Shown here in pieces: positions 35,734-46,239 of a DNA stretch of 64,000 nt; position 1 is the first letter of the stretch; every line of letters starts with the position of its first letter. Source of the stretch: Leidyana gryllorum EB-2025a (taxonomy: Eukaryota > Apicomplexa). Below the pieces are notes generated by a model that was not told where the DNA came from, did no database searches, and worked only from the letters and a program-made list of their open reading frames with translations. The position numbers and the translations under genes are program-made. Where the stretch lies: positions 806,001 to 870,000 of the forward strand of contig JBLWGC010000230.1 in the NCBI GenBank assembly GCA_048772705.1. Direction: 5' to 3'.

Positions 35734-38503
35734 ATGCTGAATGGGCCGCCTGGAGGAGGAGGGAATGGAGCTTCGTCTTGCCGAGTGACACACTTTCAAC
35801 TCAAGCGTGAACGAGTTGTGGAGGTGTCCCGATTGATTGCCTCTCTCTTTAGTCATGGTCGAAGTGCTAATGACGAAACACCTCCGGGAGAAGGTCTGAA
35901 GGAGCTGGTGGGCGAGTTGGTGGAGATAAACGCGCTGGGGGGCAAGAACGAGGACGGGAAAGTCCCATGGAGCGTGAAAGACCGGGCGTATCGAAGCTGT
36001 TCGAATGATAGGAGAGTACAAGAAGCTTTGTTAGCCTTCTTCATTTTGCGGTCCATTGAACTTGAGCTTCAACAGACTGCCATAGAGGGGCCGCCGCCTC
36101 AGAAGAAACGTCGTGTGGAGCGAAATCCTTTGTTCCGATTGCCGTGCTCTGAAGCAGCATTAGGATCTTATTTCCATCGGTTCTGCCTTGAACTATTCTC
36201 AGTCAAGGTTTTGCCGGGGGTCTCAATCGTCGACTTAATAGACAGGGCACTGCCAACTACCGATCAGCAAAGACTGAACAGATTTCAATTGCCTCCCAGC
36301 TTTGTTCACGAGTTTCAGGCTCGTATCAATGTTGGTCTTATACTCACTCAGTGGGAGCGGAAGCGTCTGGTCATCCTGCATCGCCCAACACAACACACTG
36401 GCGACGAACATCTTGGCATTGTCCTCACCTCTGTCTCAAGACCTGGACTGACACAGCTTCTAACGCAAGCCCTAAGTGAAGTCGCCGGTGCTGTTCAACG
36501 TCCCATCGCCAGTCCAGCTGTCTCCATCTTCCATACCACCGATGCGAGACCAACCGCTCCGGTGGCGCCGGGTGCTTCAACTGTACCCCAACCCACGGGG
36601 CCTGTTCCACCTCCCCCACCCCCTCCGCCGGACGGAATGGCGATGGGGGCGCCCGGAGCGACAGGTGATCTGGCGACAGCCACCGCGAACGCAACAAACT
36701 CCGCCATGATTCGTAAATGTCTCGAAGCCGCTACTGTAGCTGAGGTAAGCTCTACAAGGTGTGACTGTAAGCGTGAGGGAGACGCCCACACACGTGTGTG
36801 CCGCAGCGATTCGTGCACCGCACCGCAGAGCTCGGTGTTTCCCTCAACTTGTGTGTATCTGCTTCGTAATAGGGAGAGTGGATGTACATTTTGACCCGTC
36901 GCAGACCCTACAGGGCAAGATAGCTATGACCGCGCTACAAGATACTCGAGACGACAAAGTTGAGAGCGACCTCGGTGATGACTCACCGGGTGAAAGTATG
37001 AGTCTGAAGACAATATTAGTATCGCCAACGGTGGGGGACTTATTAACACGCACACAGTTGATACCTTCACGGATTGACCATCGATTCGGTCTGTTACGGT
37101 ATTGTTCCTTTCCTAATCGTGATGCGTGTACGGCTTCGAGAAGATGTCGGAACGTTCACTATCGTAAACTGATTCAGGGGCACACAGGTGAGAAAAGTTG
37201 TTGATGAGAAGTTCAGACGGATTTGTGGCAGATCTCTCATTGGGTGACTGTTCCTACCTGGACACATGTCGCCATATATTCAGCTGCAAGTTTGTGCATT
37301 ATGCTGTGGATTTGACTCCCGAAGAGCGTAGTGTGGTGGTCAATAATCCATTGTTCCGTCACCGGGCTGTGTTGTTGAATCAGTTTGACGTATTGGAACG
37401 ATCAAGAGACAGGTACGGTTGATTGATTTGTGTGATAGATTCCAGGTGGTGTATGAGAGTGTTATCTGCCTCTCTTTCTCTTTCTTTGTCTCTCTCCCTG
37501 TCGACGTGCTATGAGTGGTTTCTGTTTTCAGTTTACGCCTTTTGTCGTTACCGACGTCTGACGACGAGTCTGCGCCCGTTGAGGAGCAAGTTGAGTCTTG
37601 GTTCGAGGAAGGGGTGATACGAACGCTGGATAAAAATCCGGTGCCTCCTCAGTGGATTCGTTGTGATATGCGGTGGGTTTGTTGTTGCTTTGTCTTAAGA
37701 ACACTCGTTTCGGGGAGCAGATCTTTGGATTTGGGGATCTTCAAGGGAGTGGTATCGGTGGTGATGGCCGATCCGCCTTGGGATATTCGGATGGACTTGC
37801 CGTATGGAACGATGACAGACAATGAGATGCGTAATTTGAGGGTGGATTTGATCCAAGACGAGGGTCTGCTATTTCTGTGGGTGACTGGTAGAGCGATGGA
37901 GATAGCTCGAGACTGCATGGCGGCGTGGGGTTATCGAAGAGTAGATGAGTTGGTGTGGGTGAAAACCAATCACCTTCATCGAATTATCCGGACAGGAAGA
38001 ACAGGTCATTGGCTGAATCATTCCAAGGTAGGACTGATTCTGAAGAAACTGTGTGTCACAGCTCTTTTTAGGAACACTGTTTGATTGGCATCAAGGGTAA
38101 TCCGAACATCAACAGGAACGTTGATTGCGATGTGATTGTGAGCGAAGTCCGTGAAACCAGTCGGAAGCCCGATGAGATATACCGCCTCATCGAGCGAATG
38201 TGTCCAGATGGTCTGAAACTGGAACTATTTGGCCGTCAGCATAATCTGCGCCAAAACTGGATCACACTCGGCAACCAATTGGACGGAGTTAGTCTCCAAA
38301 CCCCTCAGCTCATCAAGGCCTTCAAGCAACACAAGAAGGGAATGCGTCAAGTGCGAGCAGAGGAAGCCCAGAGACTTGCAGCAGCGGAAGCAAAGAAGGG
38401 CAATGCAACATCTCAGCAGCTCTTACATCCAGCAAGCGCCGTCGGCATGCCTTCCTACTCCAGCACACCAGCCCTCACACCCATAGCGGAATTGGGAGCT
38501 TAG
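35734..38503 (+). CDS. METTL3: METTL3/IME4-type m6A RNA methyltransferase catalytic subunit
   Basis: The protein starts MLNGPPGGGGNG, one base after the SPO11 stop. A helical N-terminal half and a Pro-rich linker precede two CCCH zinc fingers (CSFPNRDACTASRRCRNVH and CSYLDTCRHIFSCKFVH), the METTL3 arrangement. The MT-A70 domain follows: VMADPPWDIRMDLPYGTM with the catalytic DPPW at 37770-37781, LFLWVTGRAM, IIRTGRTGHWLNHSK, EHCLIGIKGNP, KPDEIYRLIERM, KLELFGRQHN and WITLGNQLDG. DPPW marks the active METTL3 subunit; METTL14 has EPPL instead. It transfers methyl from S-adenosylmethionine to adenosine in mRNA. Five introns can be placed. The first (from about 36744) holds a CACACACGTGTGTG palindrome, and another is CT-rich (37467-37500). 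The C-terminal tail is Ala/Gln-rich. Confidence 0.96.
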
Positions 38504-38643
38504 CATTGTGATGTAAAATAAGACAGATTGGGTCTTCCTCTCCCTTTCTCTCTCTTTCTGTCTGTGTGTCTTGATCCATCAATCAATCAATCAACAAAAG
38601 CATCAACTACTTAATCAATCTCCTGATCTATTATTGACTTTCT
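38504..38643. other. Convergent intergenic region with (ATCA)n
   Basis: Between the ends of METTL3 (+) and the next gene (-) lie a CT-rich run (38537-38562) and about five ATCA units (38575-38596). It probably contains 3' ends of both transcripts. No coding sequence is seen. Confidence 0.5.
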
Positions 38644-39429
38644 TCATTCACGAGAATTCGCCGTGTTGATCTTGAACTCGCTGCTGAACTGAGGGTTCAT
38701 AGCGGTATTCCAGTACTCCATGGCGTCGTCAGCCCCCTGTAGACGAGTCTCGTTGTTGTATAACTCGCCCTTTGGCAGCCAGATGCCCTCTTCCTTCACA
38801 CCTCCGCCGATAAAGGAAGATGCCATTCTCTTAATCCAGTTCTTCATGGTCGCGCCGCGCCCCTCCTCGCCTCTTTTAGCCCAGTAACGCTTCTCAACCT
38901 GCTCCCGCACTTGCTGAGGTGGAACAACGAAACCGCGAACGAAAACGCTCCGTCCGATGTTCTTCACATCCTGAGCCTCGTGACCACGGAACGTGCGCGG
39001 ACCCTGAGGAATTGGCATTATCGGATTGCCCACGTACAGGATCTGCTGCTGACAGGGGTTCTCCGGGAACGAGGCGTAGTACTCCTCTGTGCGGACATAA
39101 ATATGTTCACAACACCCCCAATATCATCATCATCACTCACCAGACTTGTAGTTCTGAGGGGCTGCGATGAAACCCGCATCAAACTCGAGCTTGGAGTACC
39201 ATCCGTCGTCGTAGTGGTGTAAGTTCCCCTTCGGCCGGGTGTGCCCGATGTCGTTTAAAAAAGGAATGAGTCTGGGATCACTGAACGTCTTCTTGGTGTT
39301 GTCGTTAAGCTTCTCCATCACTTCCTCTTGGTGCGTCGATTGATGACGAATACCCTTGAAGTCTCCTGTGGGAGAGTAATAGACCATCTTGTCGTTGTTG
39401 GGATCGGGAATCATCTTGCGAGGCTGCAT
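38644..39429 (-). CDS. Conserved-looking protein of unknown family
   Basis: Two exons join across a 54-nt GT-AG intron (about 39087-39140): MQPRKMIPDPNNDKMVYYSP ... NYKS to EEYYASFPENPCQQQILYVG. The protein has about 245 residues, is charged, and is rich in Tyr, Trp, Asn and Gly, with no membrane span or signal peptide. Segments such as RPKGNLHHYDDGWYSKLEFD and FKGIRHQSTHQEE resemble short extended proteins of axonemes or cortical cytoskeleton, but that is only an impression. Family not recognised. Confidence 0.75.
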
Positions 39430-39516
39430 TTTATATCACTGTAATTTGTAACTTTGAACCAAACTGCAAGTTAAGTGTGTAACTTCACTCCTGCTTCGTG
39501 CATGACTCACCCCATG

Positions 39517-40029
39517 TCACACATTTTCACTTCTCCCAGTCAACACATACGTAATCGACCCATAGTAACGGCATGCACTCCAGTAGATCCCGCAGCCGAT
39601 CGCTGCTCCCGCCACATCCCACAAACAGTCCAGTGCTGAACCTGTTCGTGATGGGACGAACACTTGATGCACTTCATCGGTCACTGCATACAGAGACGCT
39701 CCGACAAAGCCGTACCAAAGACTGTGATACCCAACTATAGATCGATTCACACGTGTGTGCTGTGTGCTGGGCAGCATACTCTTACTTTTTGCGACCGCTC
39801 GGCAGACACTACGATCCACCGCAAGACAAATGAGGATCGCCAAAATACCAAACTCGGTCATATGGCCACATTTGCGTATCGCATAGTGCAGGAACGGTGC
39901 TTTACGTCCGATGCCCCCAATGTGTCCGGTATGCCTGGAGGCCAATATATCCGTGGATCCGATGAATATTAATATCATCCACACCACGGCTGCGCATGAC
40001 CAGCGGTTGAGGATTGATTGTCTCATCAT
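39517..40029 (-). CDS. VanZ-family integral membrane protein
   Basis: About 155 residues with four hydrophobic spans (around VVWMILIFIGS, FGILAILICLAV, WYGFVGASLYAV and DVAGAAIGCGIYW). The VanZ-family signature is present: K/R-x-x-H-x-x-E-F-G-I-L-A (RKCGHMTEFGILA) and DEVHQVFVPSRTGSALDCLWD, with the spaced Asp-Glu, His-Gln, Arg and second Asp of that fold. Reading straight through is possible, but a GT-AG intron of 51 nt (39735-39785) with a CACACGTGTG palindrome fits better and joins AVAK to IGYHSLWYGF. VanZ proteins are mainly bacterial (VanZ gives low-level teicoplanin resistance) and their biochemical role is unclear. Presence of an intron argues that this is a resident gene, not contamination. 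Confidence 0.85.
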   Translation of the reverse strand: MMRQSILNRWSCAAVVWMILIFIGSTDILASRHTGHIGGIGRKAPFLHYAIRKCGHMTEFGILAILICLAVDRSVCRAVAKSKSMLPSTQHTRVNRSIVGYHSLWYGFVGASLYAVTDEVHQVFVPSRTGSALDCLWDVAGAAIGCGIYWSACRYYGSITYVLTGRSENV

Positions 40030-40111
40030 AGCATATCAGGCGATGCTGGAAAAATATTGGACTTGATGGTTTTCGAGTGGCAACTCCAGCTGAGGCATTC
40101 TAACTAACTGA

Positions 40112-40769
40112 TCACATCGAAACGTAGGTTTTGAGGATTTTGATATCATGGCGAGGCCTGAAATGTCCATTATAATTCAATTCGAGCCATGCGACGCATA
40201 CCTTTCGTTTCGGCTTGTTTGAGCCATCCCGATCTTGGCCACAACGTCCATACCAGACTTGACACGGCCAAATATGGTATGTTTACCATCCAAGTCGAGG
40301 GTCGGGGCCAAAGTTATGAAGAATTGAGATCCATTCGTGTTGGGTTTCCCAGTGTTGGCCATACTCAGTATACCAGCCCCCACATGCTTTAGGCCAGGAT
40401 GGATCTCATCCTCCATGAACTTCCCATATATGGACTGACCGCCGGTCCCGGTGCCAGTGGGGTCTCCGCCTTGAATCACGAAGCCCTGAGAATTGAGATG
40501 GAATTGAGGGGGAGGGGGTGTCATTACGTACCGGGACGACTCTGTGAAAGATGGAGTTCTCATAGTACTTCCGGCGCACCAGCTCGTAGAAGTTTCTGCA
40601 GGTCTATAGAGAGAGAGAAGTTAGTTTAGCCTTTGTCACTGCTGCTCACCTTTGGGGCGTGGGCCCAATATAATTCGAGGACAATGGTGCCAATGGTGGT
40701 CTGCAGGGCTACATCCCCTTGCTCATCAGGGTTGATGACGATACCAGCTTCAGACTGGACCAGTGACAT
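40112..40769 (-). CDS. PPIL1-like cyclophilin (peptidyl-prolyl cis-trans isomerase)
   Basis: Four exons give a protein of about 170 residues: [112 protein letters not shown] and [14 protein letters not shown]. The active-site residues [15 protein letters not shown] and the KHTIFG loop are intact. It most resembles the single-domain spliceosomal cyclophilin PPIL1, so a role in pre-mRNA splicing is likely. Its ATG at 40769 is only 36 bases from the divergent start of the SprT/GCNA-like gene. Confidence 0.92.
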
Positions 40770-40805
40770 TGAGTTTTTTTTGAGGGTCAAGGTCACCCAG
40801 GTCGC

Positions 40806-43526
40806 ATGTCAGTCACTCCTCGACGCGCATTGGCGGAGATCAAGACCGCTGCTGATAAGAAGAGTAGGTGTTGAGGCCCGATCTCCAATTGCTTGCAGCT
40901 CGACGAACACGGATCCGTAACTTGACGGAAGTCAAGGCGAATCATCTCGTAGCCAAACAAGATGAACTGGAGGCCGCAGGGGCCACACTTCCGAAGGAAG
41001 TCCTCGACATAGCGGCTGTGGACGCTCCACCTCCACCAGCAACAGAGCGGCCCAGACGTCGTCGACAGGGATTGTCACAAGCCCATCCGTCGACAGCTGC
41101 TCAGTCGCAGCCGGTAGACGGCCCGCCAACTCGCACGCGCACTACAAAGAGCTCCGCGAAAGCCTCAGCCGCGAAAGCCAAAGCCACATCACAAAAAGGT
41201 ACCAAGCGAGCGGGAAGTAAGGTACCCAAACCGGTCAGCGCATCTCAACCGTAAGTTACGCAACTCTCTGTACGGCCATTGAGCTGCCGCTCCTCCGACA
41301 GATCCATTCCTGAGGAAGAATTTCTCAGCTGCGTCGATCCGGATTCGAAGCCGGCCAGCTGCACTGGATCTGTGCCCCAATCTCCTGTGAACAAAGTCGA
41401 AGTCATTCCCGCCCAAGGCGAAGATCTCTCCGCTCCTGATGGCCTCTTCGCGACATCTCGAGTCCCAGGCGCGTCTCCCCTTCCTCCAACGTCGAAAGGG
41501 CCGCTGACAACGGCGCTTCTCGAGGGTATCATCACAGAGCAGTCCACCATGGAGCACGAAGAGATCCCTCTGCCATCTCAAGACAGTGCACCCCCCTTCC
41601 TGTGGCCCGGATTTGGAGACCCCCCACCTCCCACCCCGCCGCCGGTGGAGTCTCGGGTCATTGAGACTTTGGTACAGCCCATATCGCCAATAGCCCAGAA
41701 GTCCAGGTCTCCCTGTTTCGGTTATGTGTCCCCCAGTGGTCCTCTAACGTCTGATTCGTCGCCTGCCGATGCGCGAGGTACAATAGCGGAGCCCTGTTCG
41801 TCGGGACCGGAAGAGTGTCTGCCACCGCCTCCGGCGGACTCTCCGGTCCCTCCACAGCCCCAGCAGCAGCCGCAGCCGCCTCAGCAGCCGCAGCCGAGCA
41901 ACGCTTCTCGACCAACGACAGCTACGAATGTCCGTTTGGTCTTTGAAAGCCGAGCTGCTGTGCCCATCGAGAGCTACAAACCACCGGAGATCTTCCGTTC
42001 GAGTGCACCGAAACCGCCAACGCGGCGCGACTCTGAGACGTTGCCTCCCTATATACCCCCAGCGTATCTGATGTCTCTCGAACCCATGTCTCCATCGCGA
42101 TATCCGATGAAGTGTTGTGACTTCGAAGAGCCGGGGAATGGAGACAGCTCCCCAGGGGATGTAATCGACTTGCTGGCGTCTCCGGAGCCGGAGCGGGAGT
42201 ATGAGGAAGAAAGCTCGGAGGGCGACTCACCCATTCGGTTGGTGCCGATGGACGAACAGGCGCGTGTGCGTCAGCGCGCAGCGGAAGCCGCAGCTTCTCG
42301 GACTGCTGCAGCGGGGTCCACTCCGACTCGGTACAATCCATTCGTGACAGATTTTACGTCGTGTTTACGGACACCAACTCGCGGGGGCGGACAACAGACA
42401 CCGGTGAAGACAGTTCCGGCTCTGACTCCTTCGAAACAGCCCGTGTGTTTCGGGGCTGTGACGCCTCCGCGGCGGACGAATGAAGACGGATTGGACGCGA
42501 ATGACGAGAACGAATCATTTTCAGCGAGACGAGATGTCCGGGATGTGACTGGGACCACCAAAACTATCACACCGACAGCAAAGACTGTACCTCCCCCCCC
42601 GAGTGCGACACCGACCCGAAGACGTCAAATGGTGAAGCCGACGTGCAAAGATCTGTTCCCTGACCCGCCAGAGACAGAGTTGCGACCTCGCGAACGGCAA
42701 CGAAAGGCAGAGTATTACTATAATCTGTTCAATCGTGAAGTCTTTGACGATAAGTTGCCCCACTATTTACCGTTGGTGTGGAACGCTCGGCTCCGAAAAA
42801 CCGCAGGGCAGGCAGTATTCGCGCGGTCCGGCAATACCAATAAGGAATCACGAAGTCATGATCCCGATGATGACGAGGAGGAACTTATCACAATGGTTCA
42901 GAATCTCACACTGAATGCTGACGGCAAAAGTGGACAGAGTTCTATGGTTCCCAAACGAATAGAATTGGCCCCGAAGATACTCGTGACCGAAGAAAGACTG
43001 GCCGCTACCCTTCTGCACGAATGTTGTCATATTGCACAGAGAACTTTAGAGGTAGCGATCGATCCTCCGCACGGTCCAATATTCAAGAGATGGGCCGCCA
43101 AAGCTTCGAGACGGTTCCCTCAATACAAAGTTTCCACTCGGCACGACTATGAAATCCATCAGCCTCATCAATGGAAATGTCTCAAATGCGGACTCGTATA
43201 CAAACGTTTCAGTAGATCTATCAACGTTGATAAACATCGGTGTGGTACTCAAAACTGTGGCGGATGCCTCGTTTATCTCGGCGAATTTCTCACCAGTGGT
43301 ATCCTTAAACCGCCTAATATGCGCCAACTCACTCCTTATAATGACTTTGTTCGCGTAAGTCGAACCGGCTACTGGGCCACACACACACACAAACATAATC
43401 TCTCTTTAGGCTATGTATGACAAAGCGGTAGCTACAGCTGAGGACCCTCGAGACGTAATGACTATCATTGGCCGCTGGTGGAGGGAACGGCAGCGAGAAG
43501 AAGAGGACGGCGAGAGTGTTTTATGA
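40806..43526 (+). CDS. GCNA-like SprT-domain metalloprotease
   Basis: The first exon (MSVTPRRALAEIKTAADKK) is joined through short introns to a long disordered region rich in Pro, Glu, Ser and Arg (about 41300-42640). The C-terminal SprT domain follows: YYYNLFNREVFDDKLPHYLP, ILVTEERLAATLLHECCH with the zinc motif HECCH (43016-43030), and a third ligand in PPHGPIFKRWA. A zinc-ribbon reads WKCLKCGLVYKRFSRS ... HRCGTQNCGG. After a last intron it ends RAMYDKAVATAEDP ... WWRERQ. The acidic or disordered N-terminus plus SprT and zinc ribbon is the GCNA layout, and GCNA proteases clear DNA-protein crosslinks in germ cells; Spartan/Wss1 is an alternative. About 860 residues. Confidence 0.85.
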
Positions 43527-43725
43527 TGGATGGTGAAGGAGAAGAAGAAAGCAACAGGTCATAACTCGGTGTGAGTCGACCTTAACCGGCTGGGCACATG
43601 AATGTCCATCTGCCAAGTGGCACCTGTGCGGTCCTTATCTATCCTGTGGTAAAAGAAGAGCCATATTTCACACCAAGAATGATTTCTCAAGTCCACTCAC
43701 ATTACGGCCTTTGCGCTAATCTTGT

Positions 43726-45079
43726 TTAACTGGGGAGCTCTTTGACCTTTGAGATCGAACCACCAACCTTCACAGGCGCGTCAGCAAGTTTCTCGATCAA
43801 AATTCCTATCTCACCTTGTCCTTCGTGCATCATAGTTAGGTCCGTGTATAAGAACGCATGTATTAGTGCGTTGTCTACTATCTCGTATGAGAACTGATTG
43901 GCGATGGTATCCTCCGATAAGTGAGGAAAAATGACCTGAAGGAAACAAGAGAACGTTCGAACGAATCTGTGCGTCGTCTGACTCACAGTGTATGTACTTC
44001 CGTCTGCTCTGTGGGTGATCTTTTCATCACACTCCGTCACACCAAACTCAAAGCTGGGCAGTGGGGGAAAACGTTGTAGCCCTTCGGACCACTCTGTCAA
44101 ATCTACCGGACCCGCTAGCAACTTCTCTCTAGATCTTTGACGGGCTGTTAACTCTTGAAAGCGCAATCCATCCACCACCGTGATGCAGAATAGAGGCATC
44201 AAAGCCCAGAATCTCATGGATAATCTACGGCTTCGCCGAAGCTTATGGTAGTGATTGATCAATGATGACAGGCAGATAAAAGATAGGATCGAGATGAAGA
44301 GGTATACTAAGAAGCCGTCAACCCACATGTCCCAAAGCGTGTCCCAAAGAATACACACTACCTCAAGTTGGGAGGCCATTTCTTGTACGATGGAAGCAAC
44401 GCTCGAGTTCCAGCCCCTCTTGTACGTGATAGAACACTACGGCCGTCTTTGAAGACCCGTTTTCCCACGTCTCTATGTAAATGTCAGAAGTGCTGTTGCT
44501 TAGGTAGTTCCCGTCCTCAGAGGACGTCGTCGGATCAACCTTATGTTGGTCTTCTAATACCGCCAGGGGGTAGTTGAGGGGCCACCAATTAGTCGCCCAA
44601 GCCGGCACCGTTGAGCGCACCTCGGGTGGACGCTGATGCAAGGGCCCAAGCGCAACCCTGCACACACAATTCCACACATCCACCCATCGACACGAAACTC
44701 ACTTTCGTTGATGTATAGCCACGAATATGAAACCCATAGCTCCAGCGATATACAACGCGGCGAATGTGGGAAGAACGACGACACCCCAGTAGCTAACGGG
44801 TACCAGAATGAAGATGAGTAAATCAATAACTAGTGCGAGTGAGACGGTCACGGCCACAGTGATCCCCACGACCTGCATAGTCTCTGGGGACACAGAAATT
44901 GGCTCGTCTTCATCCCCTCTCGCAGCTTGCAACATGCGCCCCAAGACTAGCAAGAGTCGGTCTTGAAGTCGTTGTTGGGCTTCGCTGGCCCGACTGCCGG
45001 CGACTGTCCAACCTAAGGTGCCTTCTTCCGACTCGATCTGGGCGACTCCTGGTGCATCAGCCCGATAGGGAATGAGCAC
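43726..45079 (-). CDS. Multi-pass membrane protein, unrecognised
   Basis: The start (MLIPYRADAPGVAQIE) precedes two hydrophobic spans (VVGITVAVTVSLALVIDLLI and VVVLPTFAALYIAGAMGFIF). A soluble region follows (YLSNSTSDIYIETWENGSS), then, after a 31-nt intron (44358-44388), two more spans (VDGFLVYLFISILSFICL, FWALMPLFCITVV). The C-terminal domain contains YEIVDNALIHAFLYTDLTMM. About 420 residues. Two other introns are placed near 43935-43985 and 44656-44702. N-glycosylation-like sequons (NGS, NST) sit between the span pairs. No family was recognised; the layout suggests a transporter-like or ER membrane protein. Confidence 0.65.
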
Positions 45080-45407
45080 TTAAGACTGGGTACCACCATC
45101 TTACCGGTTCTACATACAGTGCACACTAAGGGATCTGTTACATTGGTGGCCAGCAAACGAGCGCGTAGGCCCGTGAGTCGCTGCATTCTACGCAGCTTAG
45201 ACCTGCATTAGCGTCCAGCCGGCTCGCGTGCGCGCGCGGGTGCCTTACCAACATCGTTCATGGATAACCGCTGAGCATTGAGTGCAGCACGGCCGCAGCG
45301 GTCTGCGACTGGTAGCGCTGCCTAAGCAAATAAAGCAGGAACCTGGGTCGGTGGCATTCAAAGGTACTGTGTAATCATCTGTCATGCAGTATTTTATAGG
45401 TCTGACT
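45080..45407. other. Intergenic stretch without a visible gene
   Basis: The 328 bases upstream of the membrane protein contain a GC-rich alternating run (CGCGTGCGCGCGCGG near 45226) and short inverted repeats. I looked for a tRNA (GTTCRANNC box), 5S rRNA and U6-like sequence and found none. It must contain the promoter of the minus-strand membrane-protein gene. Confidence 0.4.
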
Positions 45408-46218
45408 CTAAACAGAACCACGCATGGTAGGGCTTCCTACAGTGATTTCTGAGTATCTATGTCCGGCCAGAAGCTTCTCAACTCGCAATAGCATCTGGCA
45501 ATCCCTTCGATCACTCTCAGACCTGCTCACAGCTGTTGCTCGATGACCAAATGGACTCACAGGAAGACCACTGATATGGTTTTGCCTCCAACACTTTTGC
45601 AGCCCACGTGGATCACCAAGCTTTTGTCGGCTTTAGGTCTGAGGAAGACGGTGCGGATGGCCAAATGGCTCCCCTCAGGTGATGAGACTTACAGCCGGTC
45701 CGGTTGAACAGCTCGGAAGGCCTCAAAATCGGGACTATCCAAGCCATGTTTCAGTTCCTCAATGTCGGTGAGGTGATATGCAATATCAAATAACTTCGCA
45801 CTGATCAACTCGATATACTGTTGTCGAGATAGAGTTGTAACGAAACAGTATCTTAGCATTGCCCACGAGGCTACTCACCTCGGGTTTAGCACCAACGAAT
45901 AATTGTCGGCGCACAAGTTTGCCAGTGGGGGTGACCTGGAGCCGATTTGATGAGTGTCAGACGAGTGCAGCGGGCTCTTCTCACTCTGATCACCGTGACG
46001 CCGTTTCTAAACTTACGGCGGGCGCGGCGGAGCCACAATTGCACGGTTTCTTCAGTGACGTCTGTGGGAGTCGCAGTCGGGGCGGCATCCGTCTGTAATG
46101 GTGATGACGTTGCGCCCTTCTCATTGATCACCTCGGAGGTGTTCTGACGGTCGGGTGATGTCTTGCCTGAAGTAGTCGGGGACGTAGCCACCGAAACTAC
46201 CTTTTTGTTCGGAGTCAT
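45408..46218 (-). CDS. Small protein with a possible PH-like C-terminal fold
   Basis: The first exon (MTPNKKVVSVATSPTTSG) is Ser/Thr/Pro-rich. Later exons read VTPTGKLVRRQLFVGAKPE, YIELISAKLFDIAYHLTDIE, KADKSLVIHVGCKSVGGKT and ESDRRDCQMLLRVEKLLAG, linked by plausible GT-AG introns (near 45840-45890, 45640-45690 and 45540-45580). The β-rich segment followed by a helix resembles the end of a PH domain, which is only an impression. About 210 residues. It starts 21 bases from the divergent MscS-like gene. Confidence 0.45.
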
Positions 46219-46239
46219 GAGTCCAAAAAGTTGGGCGAG

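Noticed and set aside
35734-38503. METTL14 instead of METTL3
   Set aside because: The catalytic motif is DPPW and two CCCH fingers are present, both METTL3 features; METTL14 has EPPL and lacks these fingers.
38644-39429. Possible axonemal inner-junction protein
   Set aside because: Composition is suggestive only; no specific family motif was recognised.
43777-44383. Separate gene starting at the Met near 44379 on the minus strand
   Set aside because: A 31-nt intron (44358-44388) joins this frame to the upstream exon and gives a continuous four-span membrane protein.
45080-45407. Possible tRNA, 5S or snRNA gene in the GC-rich gap
   Set aside because: No B-box, cloverleaf or known snRNA sequence could be found on either strand.
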